From the NCBI GenBank assembly GCA_958415625.1, contig CATYZI010000043.1, positions 1-16,276 of the forward strand: DNA of 16,276 nucleotides, given 5' to 3'. This stretch comes from an uncultured Collinsella sp. (GTDB taxonomy: Bacteria > Actinomycetota > Coriobacteriia > Coriobacteriales > Coriobacteriaceae). A program made the translations under genes and the position numbers. Below are positions 6,911 through 12,921 of the stretch, piece after piece. The notes under the pieces were generated by a model. It was not told the origin of the DNA, searched no databases, and saw only the letters and a list, made by a program, of their open reading frames with translations. Each line of letters opens with the position of its first letter. The first letter of the stretch is position 1.

Positions 6911-7774
6911 CTGGAGGGCTACGGGGATTTGGATGCAGCAGAAGTCCTCTTGGTGGGACTCGTCGTAGCTGGTGGTATCGAGGTAGCAAAAATCGAAGGC
7001 ATCGCCGATGGGCTGGAGTGCGTGCTCGTCCATGCAGGCCACGATGGCACGAATGCCCTCGGGTTCGTACGGCATGCCCCAGCGGCTCATGCACAGGTAT
7101 GTGCCCTCGGGCAACACCTCGACGCCAATCTCTGCCAGCTCGGCAGGATCGCTCGGCAGCAGCTCCTCGGCACCGCGCGGCAGCACGGCAAAGGAGCCGG
7201 CACCGGCGATGGGGTCGTCGGAATGCAGCGCCTCGCGACGCAGCATGGCGCCCCAGCCGCGCATGGGGCGCGTGCCCGTGAGCGCACGCATGCGCAGAAT
7301 CGCGCGCATGAGCGTGGGGTGCAGCATCGAACGGCCGCGCTCGATATCGGCCGGGAACTCCTCAAAGACCACGAAGCGGCGCTCGAACTGCTTGAGCTCC
7401 GGTTTGCCCTCGCGCTCGCGCCAATAAACCGCCTCGTCGTAAAAGCTCAGTCGCTCCTGCACGCTCGCACGCTCGGCTTTGAGCCCGGCAATCTGCCCAT
7501 CGAGCGCCTGAACCCGCGAGCGCAGGTGATCGGTCATCTCGCCAATGTCGAACGTCGAGGTCAGGCGGTCAATCTCGTCGAGTTCGAGCCCTAGGTCGCG
7601 CAGCATGCAGATCAGACGCATGAGCGGGATCTGCGTGGGCGAATAGAAACGGTAGCCTTTTTCGTTAACCACGGCGGGCTTAAACAGGCCGATCTTGTCG
7701 TAGTAGATGAGCGTTTGACGCGAAACGTTAAACAAGCTCGCCATCTCGCTAATCGCATACATACCCGTCTGCAT
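6905..7774 (-). CDS. MerR family regulator with BmrR/GyrI-like effector domain
   Basis: A 289-residue DNA-binding regulator. Residues 6-75 form a MerR winged helix-turn-helix: YAISEMASLFNVSRQTLIYYDKIGL, then the GYRFYSPTQI wing. A dimerisation coiled coil follows at about 76-118 (LRSRVQALDGQIAGLKAERASVQERL). The C-terminal part (about 130-289) is long enough for a small-molecule-binding GyrI-like fold, the BmrR plan, ending in a DFCCIQIPV strand. ATG 7774 has GGGAGG six bases upstream. It follows the ubiX gene on the same strand but behind a terminator. Two copies of a MerR-type dyad promoter lie ahead of the decarboxylase-related genes, so it is the likely regulator of that pathway, perhaps responding to an aromatic acid. 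That is an inference from context. Confidence 0.88.
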   Translation of the reverse strand: MQTGMYAISEMASLFNVSRQTLIYYDKIGLFKPAVVNEKGYRFYSPTQIPLMRLICMLRDLGLELDEIDRLTSTFDIGEMTDHLRSRVQALDGQIAGLKAERASVQERLSFYDEAVYWREREGKPELKQFERRFVVFEEFPADIERGRSMLHPTLMRAILRMRALTGTRPMRGWGAMLRREALHSDDPIAGAGSFAVLPRGAEELLPSDPAELAEIGVEVLPEGTYLCMSRWGMPYEPEGIRAIVACMDEHALQPIGDAFDFCYLDTTSYDESHQEDFCCIQIPVALQM

Positions 7775-7802
7775 AGGTCCTCCCGACACATCCTTTGACG
7801 CG

Positions 7803-7833
7803 AAAAGCCCGCCGCCCACAGGGGCAGCGGGCT
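7803..7833 (-). terminator. Intrinsic terminator after ubiX
   Basis: Arms 7806-7817 and 7822-7833 form a 12-bp stem with one mismatch and a 4-base loop. On the minus strand it is followed by TTTT. It ends the permease-ubiD-ubiX transcript and lies only 28 bases ahead of the merR start. MerR expression therefore depends on read-through or on a promoter I cannot pick out. Confidence 0.75.
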
Positions 7834-7865
7834 CAAACACTCCTCGTATCCTACCCTAAATGCGC

Positions 7866-8444
7866 CTATGACCAGCGCTTATAGTTTGCACATGACACGC
7901 CGACGGCCTCGAGCGCCTTGGCGGCGATGTGATGCACCGCATCGTCGAGCGTGGCGGGGCCGTTGTAAAACGTGAGCATGGGCGGCATGAGCATGACACC
8001 CGGCACACGCGCCAGGCGCGCCATGTTGTCGACATGGATCGCACTGAAGGGCGTCTCGCGCACCATGAGTACCAGGCGGCGTTGCTCTTTCATCTGCACG
8101 TCGGCCGCACGCAGCAACAGGTTTTCGCCGTAACCACTCGCGATGCCGGCAAGCGTCTTCATGGAGCAGGGCGCCACGATCATGCCATCGACCGGATAGG
8201 TGCCGCTTGCAATGGCGGCGCCGATGTTCTTGTTGTCGTAGACCACATCGGCATGCGTGGCAAACTCGTCGAGCGTCATGCCGAGCTCCTGCTCGATGGT
8301 GATCTCTCCCCCGCGCGTGACGACAAGCGCCGATTCGGCGCCGGCCTGGCGCAGGCATTTGAGACACTCGAGGCCCAGCGCAGCGCCGCTGGCACCAGAT
8401 ACGCCAACGACAATGCGACGGGGACGGACAGAAGACTCAGGCAT
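7866..8444 (-). CDS. ubiX: UbiX-family flavin prenyltransferase (LpdB type)
   Basis: A 192-residue flavoprotein that attaches a dimethylallyl group from dimethylallyl (mono)phosphate to reduced FMN, making prenylated FMN, the cofactor of UbiD decarboxylases. Family hallmarks are GVSGASGAALG (14-24) at the flavin site, the APCSMKTLAGIASGYGENLLLRAADV region starting at 91, and RRLVLMVRETP with Arg129 and Glu130. MLMPPMLTFYNGP then carries Tyr160, the expected prenyl-site tyrosine. Length is typical. ATG 8444 is preceded by AAGGAG. The gene begins 37 bases after the ubiD stop, so the cofactor enzyme and its client are co-transcribed. In LpdC systems this partner is called LpdB. Confidence 0.95.
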   Translation of the reverse strand: MPESSVRPRRIVVGVSGASGAALGLECLKCLRQAGAESALVVTRGGEITIEQELGMTLDEFATHADVVYDNKNIGAAIASGTYPVDGMIVAPCSMKTLAGIASGYGENLLLRAADVQMKEQRRLVLMVRETPFSAIHVDNMARLARVPGVMLMPPMLTFYNGPATLDDAVHHIAAKALEAVGVSCANYKRWS

Positions 8445-8481
8445 GACAACTCCTTACTTAGTTACTCGGTAGGGTTACTTA

Positions 8482-9969
8482 CTAGAAAGCAATCTCCTTG
8501 GCCCACTTGTCACGGTCGATCTCCATGAACTGCGAGCGGATGAAGTTCTTCTTGAGGTCGAACGGAACCGTGCAGTCGAAGATGGCCTTGCAGGCGATGC
8601 CGTGCTCGCGGATCGAAGGATCGAACGCGGGGTCGTTGGACGGGTCGAGCACGTGGCAGTGGCAGCCGGGGATGGTGATGAGGTCGACGTCGGCCTGGAA
8701 GCGCGTGGTCATGGCCCACATCACGTCGCTCATGTCGAAGATGTCGACGTCTTCGTCAACCAGGATCACGTGCTTGAGCTCGGAGAATGCCGAGAAGGCG
8801 AGCATGGCGGCGTTGCGCTGACGGCCCTCGTCATTTTTGCTCGACTTCTTGAACTGCATGATGGCAACGAACTTGCCGCCGCCGCAGGGGGCGGCGTGAA
8901 CGTTGAGCAGGCGGCCCGGGATAGCGGTCTCGACCATCTTGTAGATGGAAGCCTCGGTGGGGATGCCCGCCATGGACACGTGCTCGTGCGAAGGACCGAT
9001 GCAGCTCTCCATGATGGGATTGACGCGTGTGGTGACGGCGGTGATCTTGATCACCGGGCAGACCTTGGCGCCACCGGTGTAGCCGGGGAACTCGGGCATG
9101 GCATAGCCGTGGCCGTTGACATCCTCGTTGATGGTCTCGTCGTGCATGAGGTAGCCCTCGAGCACGTACTCGGCATTGGCAATGCACTTCTGCGGAACGG
9201 TGATGCAGTCGGCAAGCTCGACGGCGTGGCCGCGCAGGGCGCCGGCGATCTGCAGCTCGTTAAAGCCGAGCGGCGTGGTGGGAGCCTCGAAGCCGCAGCA
9301 CATGTACACGGCGGGGTCCAAGCCGATGGAGATGGAGATGGGCATGTCCTCGCCGCGCTGGCAGTACTCGTCAAAGAACGCGCCAAGGTGACGGCTGCCG
9401 GGGGTGATCCACATGGCGAGCTTGTCCTTGTCGACGCAGGAGAAGCGGTGGATGGTCACGTCGGACTGGGAGCCGTCGGGGCTCGTGCCATAGGCGAGGC
9501 CCATGGTGATGTAGGGGCCGCCGTCGACGGGCGTGTTGGTGGGAGCGGGAACGATCTTGCGCAGGTCAAAGCCCTCGTCGGTCGCCTTGTACACGACCTC
9601 CTGGCAGTCGACGTGCGCGCCCTCGGCGATCTGCTTAGGCGCAATCAAGCTCTCGAAGCGCTTGCCGATCTCGAGGCCCAGGTGCTCCTCGTCAAGGTCG
9701 AGCAGGGCGGCAACGCGCTTGCGGCTGGCAAGCATGCCGATGCAGACCTTGGCATCGTCAAAGCCCTTGACGTTGTTGAAGACCATCGCCGGACCCTCTT
9801 TGGTCGGACGCATAACGGTACCGCCGGCACCGACGTGGCGATAGACGCCCGAGACCTCGGCGTCCGGGTCGACCTGGGTGTCGGTCTCGAGCAGCTGGCC
9901 CGGCATCTCACGCAAAAAGTCGAGCGCGGAGCGCAGGTCGTGGATCTGGGAAGCATCGGTAGTGGACAT
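8482..9969 (-). CDS. lpdC: UbiD-family aromatic acid decarboxylase, LpdC (gallate decarboxylase) type
   Basis: A 495-residue, prenyl-FMN-dependent, non-oxidative decarboxylase. Segments recalled from Lactobacillus gallate decarboxylase LpdC are present almost unchanged. They are SGVYRHVGAGGTVMRPTKEG (40-59), AMVFNNVKGF (61-70), VTIHR with Arg175, NAEYVLEG with Glu267 and Glu271, the MPEFPGYTG stretch (291-299), IGPSHEHVSMAGIPTEASI (324-342), and VDEDVDIFDMSDVMWAMTTR (404-423). The Arg/Glu residues are those expected to form the acid-base network over the cofactor. ATG 9969 has AAAGGAG upstream; the longer reading from 10077 lacks family similarity. It sits between a permease and ubiX. Likely substrates are gallate, protocatechuate or a relative. 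The family is clear; the exact acid is inferred. Confidence 0.93.
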   Translation of the reverse strand: MSTTDASQIHDLRSALDFLREMPGQLLETDTQVDPDAEVSGVYRHVGAGGTVMRPTKEGPAMVFNNVKGFDDAKVCIGMLASRKRVAALLDLDEEHLGLEIGKRFESLIAPKQIAEGAHVDCQEVVYKATDEGFDLRKIVPAPTNTPVDGGPYITMGLAYGTSPDGSQSDVTIHRFSCVDKDKLAMWITPGSRHLGAFFDEYCQRGEDMPISISIGLDPAVYMCCGFEAPTTPLGFNELQIAGALRGHAVELADCITVPQKCIANAEYVLEGYLMHDETINEDVNGHGYAMPEFPGYTGGAKVCPVIKITAVTTRVNPIMESCIGPSHEHVSMAGIPTEASIYKMVETAIPGRLLNVHAAPCGGGKFVAIMQFKKSSKNDEGRQRNAAMLAFSAFSELKHVILVDEDVDIFDMSDVMWAMTTRFQADVDLITIPGCHCHVLDPSNDPAFDPSIREHGIACKAIFDCTVPFDLKKNFIRSQFMEIDRDKWAKEIAF

Positions 9970-9991
9970 AGCGTGCTCCTTTCGGGAGAGT

Positions 9992-10017
9992 GCCCGGCGA
10001 CGGGAGTGCCGCCGGGC
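9992..10017 (-). promoter_or_regulatory. GC-rich hairpin in the ubiD leader
   Basis: GCCCGGCG (9992-9999) and CGCCGGGC (10010-10017) form a perfect 8-bp stem about 20 bases before the ubiD start. No T-run follows, so it is not a terminator. It could stabilise the 5' end of a processed ubiD-ubiX message. Confidence 0.4.
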
Positions 10018-10052
10018 TGGGTAACGTAGTGGGGCCGCAGCGCTTATAGATG

Positions 10053-10111
10053 GAGCGCTTGGCAACTCGCGGTTCAAGCACTCGGCTGTTTACAGCCCAA
10101 GCGCTCGGCCG
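10053..10111. repeat. Short repeats at the permease gene end
   Basis: GAGCGCTTGG (10053-10062) is the exact reverse complement of 10097-10106. CAAGCACTCGGCTG (10075-10088) is repeated directly as CAAGCGCTCGGCCG (10098-10111). They fill the permease-ubiD gap right after the permease stop. They could be a 3' structure or the relic of a small duplication. Confidence 0.4.
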
Positions 10112-10112
10112 C

Positions 10113-11570
10113 TTACATCAGGCCAAAGAGATGGAACCAGGCGGCCTCGACCAGCACGACGATAAAGACGACCGCGGTGAGGGGAATGCCCATGCGCATG
10201 GCTTCTTTGGAGGTGTAGCCGCCGGCGTCCTTGCCCTCGCCGATAAGGATCGGCAGGTTATGGAACGGCAGGATGTAGTGGATGTTGATGGACGTGAAGA
10301 CGATGAGTGCCACGGCGAGCGGGCTCACGCTGGAGCCGGCCGCGAAGCTGATGAACGCCGGCACGCACACGCCGAGTACGGCCATGACCGAGCCCATGAA
10401 CATGTGGATGATCATGGAGAGCGCGGCGACAAGCAGGGCGAACAGGAAGATGTTCTCGGGCACGGAGCTGGGAAGCACGACGTCGGCGATCCAGGCGTTC
10501 ATGCCGGTGGCACCGCCCACAGAGCCTACGGCCATGGCGGCCGTCAGGAACATGAGGGACTTGATGTCGACAGCATTCCAGCTGGCGGGGGTGAGGACCT
10601 CGCCGATGACGGGCATGGCGAGGCAGACGCCGATGGCCAGGGTGACCCAGCCGATGTAGTCGCCCGAGACGGTGAGCCACAGCGCAATGGCGATGACAAG
10701 CCACACGATGGTGCGGATCTCCTTGACGGAGAGCTTGCCGAGCGCGGCCTGCTTGGCCACGATCTGCTCGCGATCGTAGACGAGCTCCTTGCTGGGCTTA
10801 AAGAGGAAGAGGCCCAGGAACAGGGTGCACAGCAGCGCGACCAGCATGGGCACGCTCATGTACAGGAACCAGTCGACGAAGGACGGGCTCATGCCGCCGG
10901 CCTCGGCGCTGTACTGCGCAACGAGCGGGTTGAGCGTGGAGTCGCCCGTCAGGAAGAACATGGAACCCGGGGCGGCAGCGGCAAACACGAGGAAGCCGAG
11001 CTTGCCGCGGTCGTCGTCACCGTAGCCGGCGGACTCGGCGATAACCGAGACGACGGCGAGGATGAGGAAGGCGCGGGGGAACGGATGCGGGATCAGCAGC
11101 GACAGCACAAAGGTGAGCGCGAAGATTGAGATGATGAGCGACTTGGCATCGCGCACGAACTTGAGCATAAACGCATAGGCGATGCGCTCGCCCAGGCCCG
11201 ACTCCTTGACCGCGCTGGCGATGAGGTAGGCGCCGATGACGAGCCACATGGTGGCTTTGGTCCACGAGCTAAACGTGGAGGCGACCGTCGCCGAGATGCT
11301 CGCGGCACCCGTGTCGTCCACGCACACCTTGAACAGAACGAGCAGCGCGCAATAGAGCAGGCCCACAAAGCCCGGCTGTGCCACGCCACACGCCCAGAAC
11401 ACCACCGTGGCGAGCGTCAACGCCAGACAGGTCTGACCGCCGACCGTAAGCTCGACCGTCGAGCTCAGCTCCGCCAAAGGAAGAAACTTCACCAGCAAAA
11501 AGACAACGATACCCAGCACAAAGCCAATTTCGCGCTTGGTGATCTTAAACGCCTTCTTTTCCGCTTCCAT
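10113..11570 (-). CDS. DASS/SLC13-type anion permease
   Basis: A 485-residue polytopic membrane protein with about 12 hydrophobic segments and the layout of the divalent anion:sodium symporter group. It has an N-terminal helix near 12-30, a hairpin-like stretch around the AAAAPGSMFFLTGDSTLNPLVAQ segment, a second one around MFMGSVMAVLGVCVPAF, and SINIHYILPFHNLPILIGEG near the end. Such carriers move di- and tricarboxylates or other organic anions. ATG 11570 has AAAGGTGG upstream; a longer reading from 11621 is less likely. As first gene of the permease-ubiD-ubiX unit it probably imports the aromatic acid that UbiD decarboxylates. Substrate assignment rests on context, and other carboxylates remain possible. 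Confidence 0.85.
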   Translation of the reverse strand: MEAEKKAFKITKREIGFVLGIVVFLLVKFLPLAELSSTVELTVGGQTCLALTLATVVFWACGVAQPGFVGLLYCALLVLFKVCVDDTGAASISATVASTFSSWTKATMWLVIGAYLIASAVKESGLGERIAYAFMLKFVRDAKSLIISIFALTFVLSLLIPHPFPRAFLILAVVSVIAESAGYGDDDRGKLGFLVFAAAAPGSMFFLTGDSTLNPLVAQYSAEAGGMSPSFVDWFLYMSVPMLVALLCTLFLGLFLFKPSKELVYDREQIVAKQAALGKLSVKEIRTIVWLVIAIALWLTVSGDYIGWVTLAIGVCLAMPVIGEVLTPASWNAVDIKSLMFLTAAMAVGSVGGATGMNAWIADVVLPSSVPENIFLFALLVAALSMIIHMFMGSVMAVLGVCVPAFISFAAGSSVSPLAVALIVFTSINIHYILPFHNLPILIGEGKDAGGYTSKEAMRMGIPLTAVVFIVVLVEAAWFHLFGLM

Positions 11571-11623
11571 CTCCCCACCTTTCTTGTTGGGGGCGCTCCG
11601 GATTCGCGGCCACGTTGCCACTT

Positions 11624-11654
11624 AAAAAGGGGCGCCCGTTATCGGACGCCCCTT
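11624..11654 (-). terminator. Intrinsic terminator ahead of the permease gene
   Basis: Stem arms 11627-11638 and 11643-11654 (12 bp, one mismatch) with a TTAT loop. On the minus strand the hairpin is followed by TTTTT. It would stop transcripts coming from the upstream fusion gene. It lies 54 bases before the permease start and directly against the proposed -10 of the permease promoter. Confidence 0.8.
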
Positions 11655-11686
11655 ACGTTGCGCTGTGTTGTGGCAATACAGTCAAG
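11655..11686 (-). promoter_or_regulatory. MerR-type promoter/operator of the permease-ubiD-ubiX unit
   Basis: On the minus strand a near-consensus -35 TTGACT (11685-11680) is followed by a 19-base spacer holding the dyad CTGTATTG-CCA-CAACACAG (7 of 9 pairs). A weak -10, CAACGT, lies at 11660-11655. Long 19-bp spacers with a central dyad are the hallmark of MerR-activated promoters. The block 11663-11686 matches 19 of 24 bases of the site at 12803-12826, in the same orientation. Confidence 0.55.
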
Positions 11687-11727
11687 CGGGATTTTTGGAT
11701 GAGAAGCGATCCTCTGGACAAAAAGCG

Positions 11728-11788
11728 TCACAACATTCGACGCTTTTCCTCGTTTTCGAGATTTTCATCAAATGTTGTGACGGTTTGG
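11728..11788. repeat. 61-bp inverted-repeat element, copy 2 (family A)
   Basis: Matches 6801-6861 at 60 of 61 positions; the one change (G to A at 11770) falls in the right arm. It is followed without a gap by a family-B palindrome. The pair lies between the fusion gene and the permease gene. Confidence 0.85.
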
Positions 11789-11818
11789 ATGTGGCAAAGG
11801 GACTGTCTTTTTTCACAT
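11789..11818. repeat. Stop-codon palindrome, family B (decayed arm)
   Basis: ATGTGGCAAAGGGACTGTC then TTTTTTCACAT. The outer ATGTG/CACAT and the GGGACTGTC core match the other copies, but the inner arm pairs have decayed. The ATG TGA ending the fusion gene lies within it. Confidence 0.7.
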
Positions 11819-12760
11819 AGCGAGGGCTGCGCGGATGGAGGGGACCTCCAGAGCCTCGCGGAGCCAGGGGGCCAGCTGCTCGGGGTGACCCTGCAGGTAG
11901 CCTTTAAGCTCGGACGGGGCCACGCGGCGCACTTCCGAGATCTCCTCTTGGTTGATATGCAGCTCGCCCGGCTCAACATGGGCAAGGTAGACCTCGCACC
12001 ATTCGCACTCGCAGCGGCCGTCGCCGTGGTCCTCGCGGTACACCACGTGTCCGAGGTGCTTGAGCTGATCGGGCTCGCGCGTGATGCCAAGCTCTTCGTT
12101 GATGCGACGTGCCGTGGCGGCCGCGACGTCTTCCCCGGGGAGCGGATGGCCGGCACAGTCATCGGCCAGCACCCCGCCCCACAGGCGTTTGAGCGGACTG
12201 CGACGACAGAGCAGCAGGCGCGCGTCTTCGCCCTGGCCCTCGACCAGAAGCGTCAGAAATGCCTGATGCAGGATTCCCTCGCCGGTATGGGCCTCGATGC
12301 GGTCGACGGGGCCAAGCGCCTCGCCGGTCGCGGCATCGACCGCCACGACCTCGGCGCCTGCGCCGCCCTCATCCCAGCCGGCGCGCAGAATGCGGGCTGC
12401 GGCCTCCTCGAGCGCGGCGATGAGTTCCTTGGTGGTATCGAGCATGCGCCGCAAGTCGTCCGCGGTCGCGTTCTCCACATGAAAACCCGTGCTTGCAACT
12501 ACCGGCACGCCAAAGCGCGTGGCCAGCGCCGCCGCAATATCGTGCGCCGGAATTTCGTCTCGATGGCACGGAACGGCCAGGATGCTCACCGTCGCCGTAC
12601 GGCCGGGCTCGGGGCGAGGAATGGCCTGCGCCGTGGCGCCCAGGTGCGCAAACTCCGGCGAGCAGGCGTACACCGCCATGCCTCGCGGCGTCACCGTCAA
12701 CTGGGCCTCGAGCGCAAACTTGCCCTCGCCCACTACAACCTTTGTCGTGTGCATACCCAT
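11813..12760 (-). CDS. Fusion: LpdD-like prenyl-FMN chaperone domain + Idi-like Nudix domain
   Basis: A 315-residue two-domain cytoplasmic protein. Residues about 5-120 resemble LpdD-like prenylated-flavin chaperones: AHLGATAQAIPRP (38-50), TVSILAVPCHRDE (57-69), VPVVASTGFHVENATADDLRRM (85-106). Residues about 136-305 follow type I isopentenyl-diphosphate isomerase. The metal ligands His158, His165, His205, Glu251 and Glu253 are all kept, as are Arg187, Lys191 and Glu223. However, the catalytic Cys position (Cys67 in E. coli Idi) is Ala203, with a Cys one residue earlier (DDCAGHP). The Nudix box GHPLPGE...RRINEELGI has the full Glu pair used by Nudix hydrolases. It may therefore process dimethylallyl diphosphate for UbiX rather than isomerise it. 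ATG 12760 has AGGAG upstream. It is the first gene of the minus-strand decarboxylase region. The chaperone call is from recalled family features; the Nudix call is firm. Confidence 0.8.
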   Translation of the reverse strand: MGMHTTKVVVGEGKFALEAQLTVTPRGMAVYACSPEFAHLGATAQAIPRPEPGRTATVSILAVPCHRDEIPAHDIAAALATRFGVPVVASTGFHVENATADDLRRMLDTTKELIAALEEAAARILRAGWDEGGAGAEVVAVDAATGEALGPVDRIEAHTGEGILHQAFLTLLVEGQGEDARLLLCRRSPLKRLWGGVLADDCAGHPLPGEDVAAATARRINEELGITREPDQLKHLGHVVYREDHGDGRCECEWCEVYLAHVEPGELHINQEEISEVRRVAPSELKGYLQGHPEQLAPWLREALEVPSIRAALAM

Positions 12761-12794
12761 GGGATCTCCTGTCGCCCGCAATGTACCTGAGACC

Positions 12795-12841
12795 ATCTTC
12801 GCCTGTATTGCGACTATACAGGCAAGCGCAGCCTGCGACAA
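12795..12841 (-). promoter_or_regulatory. Promoter and operator dyad of the fusion gene
   Basis: GCCTGTAT (12801-12808) and ATACAGGC (12816-12823) form a perfect 8-bp dyad with a 7-base spacer. Two promoter readings exist on the minus strand. One is MerR-type: TTGCCT (12825-12820), 19-base spacer with the dyad, GAAGAT (12800-12795). The other is a standard one: TTGTCG (12841-12836), 17-base spacer, TATAGT (12818-12813), where the dyad would cover the -10. Block 12803-12826 matches the permease-unit site at 19 of 24 bases. Confidence 0.6.
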
Positions 12842-12865
12842 AGGAGGCAGGCACCTGACACATTC
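12834..12865. repeat. Palindrome-like repeat in the divergent promoter region
   Basis: GCGACAAAGGAGGCAGGCA followed by CCTGACACATTC. It shares the GACAAAGG and CACATTC ends with family B but has a different core. It resembles, from memory, REP-like sequences that accompany IS200-like (RAYT) transposases elsewhere; none is in this window. It overlaps the alternative -35 of the fusion gene. Confidence 0.45.
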
Positions 12866-12921
12866 TGTTAGAGTTGCAGGGATTGAATCCCGCTTATTCA
12901 TGCGACATTGGAGTGACAACC

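Noticed and set aside
8602..10029. A 475-codon plus-strand open frame
   Set aside because: Antisense to the clearly recognised UbiD gene; it is a mirror frame without its own motifs.
10053..10111. Terminator between permease and ubiD genes
   Set aside because: The inverted arms are 34 bases apart with no T-run, so the permease, ubiD and ubiX genes remain a plausible single transcript.
11728..12162. Minus-strand open frame ending in a peptide also encoded near 6801
   Set aside because: The shared C-terminal peptide is only the translation of the 61-bp repeat, and the rest is an out-of-frame shadow of the fusion gene.
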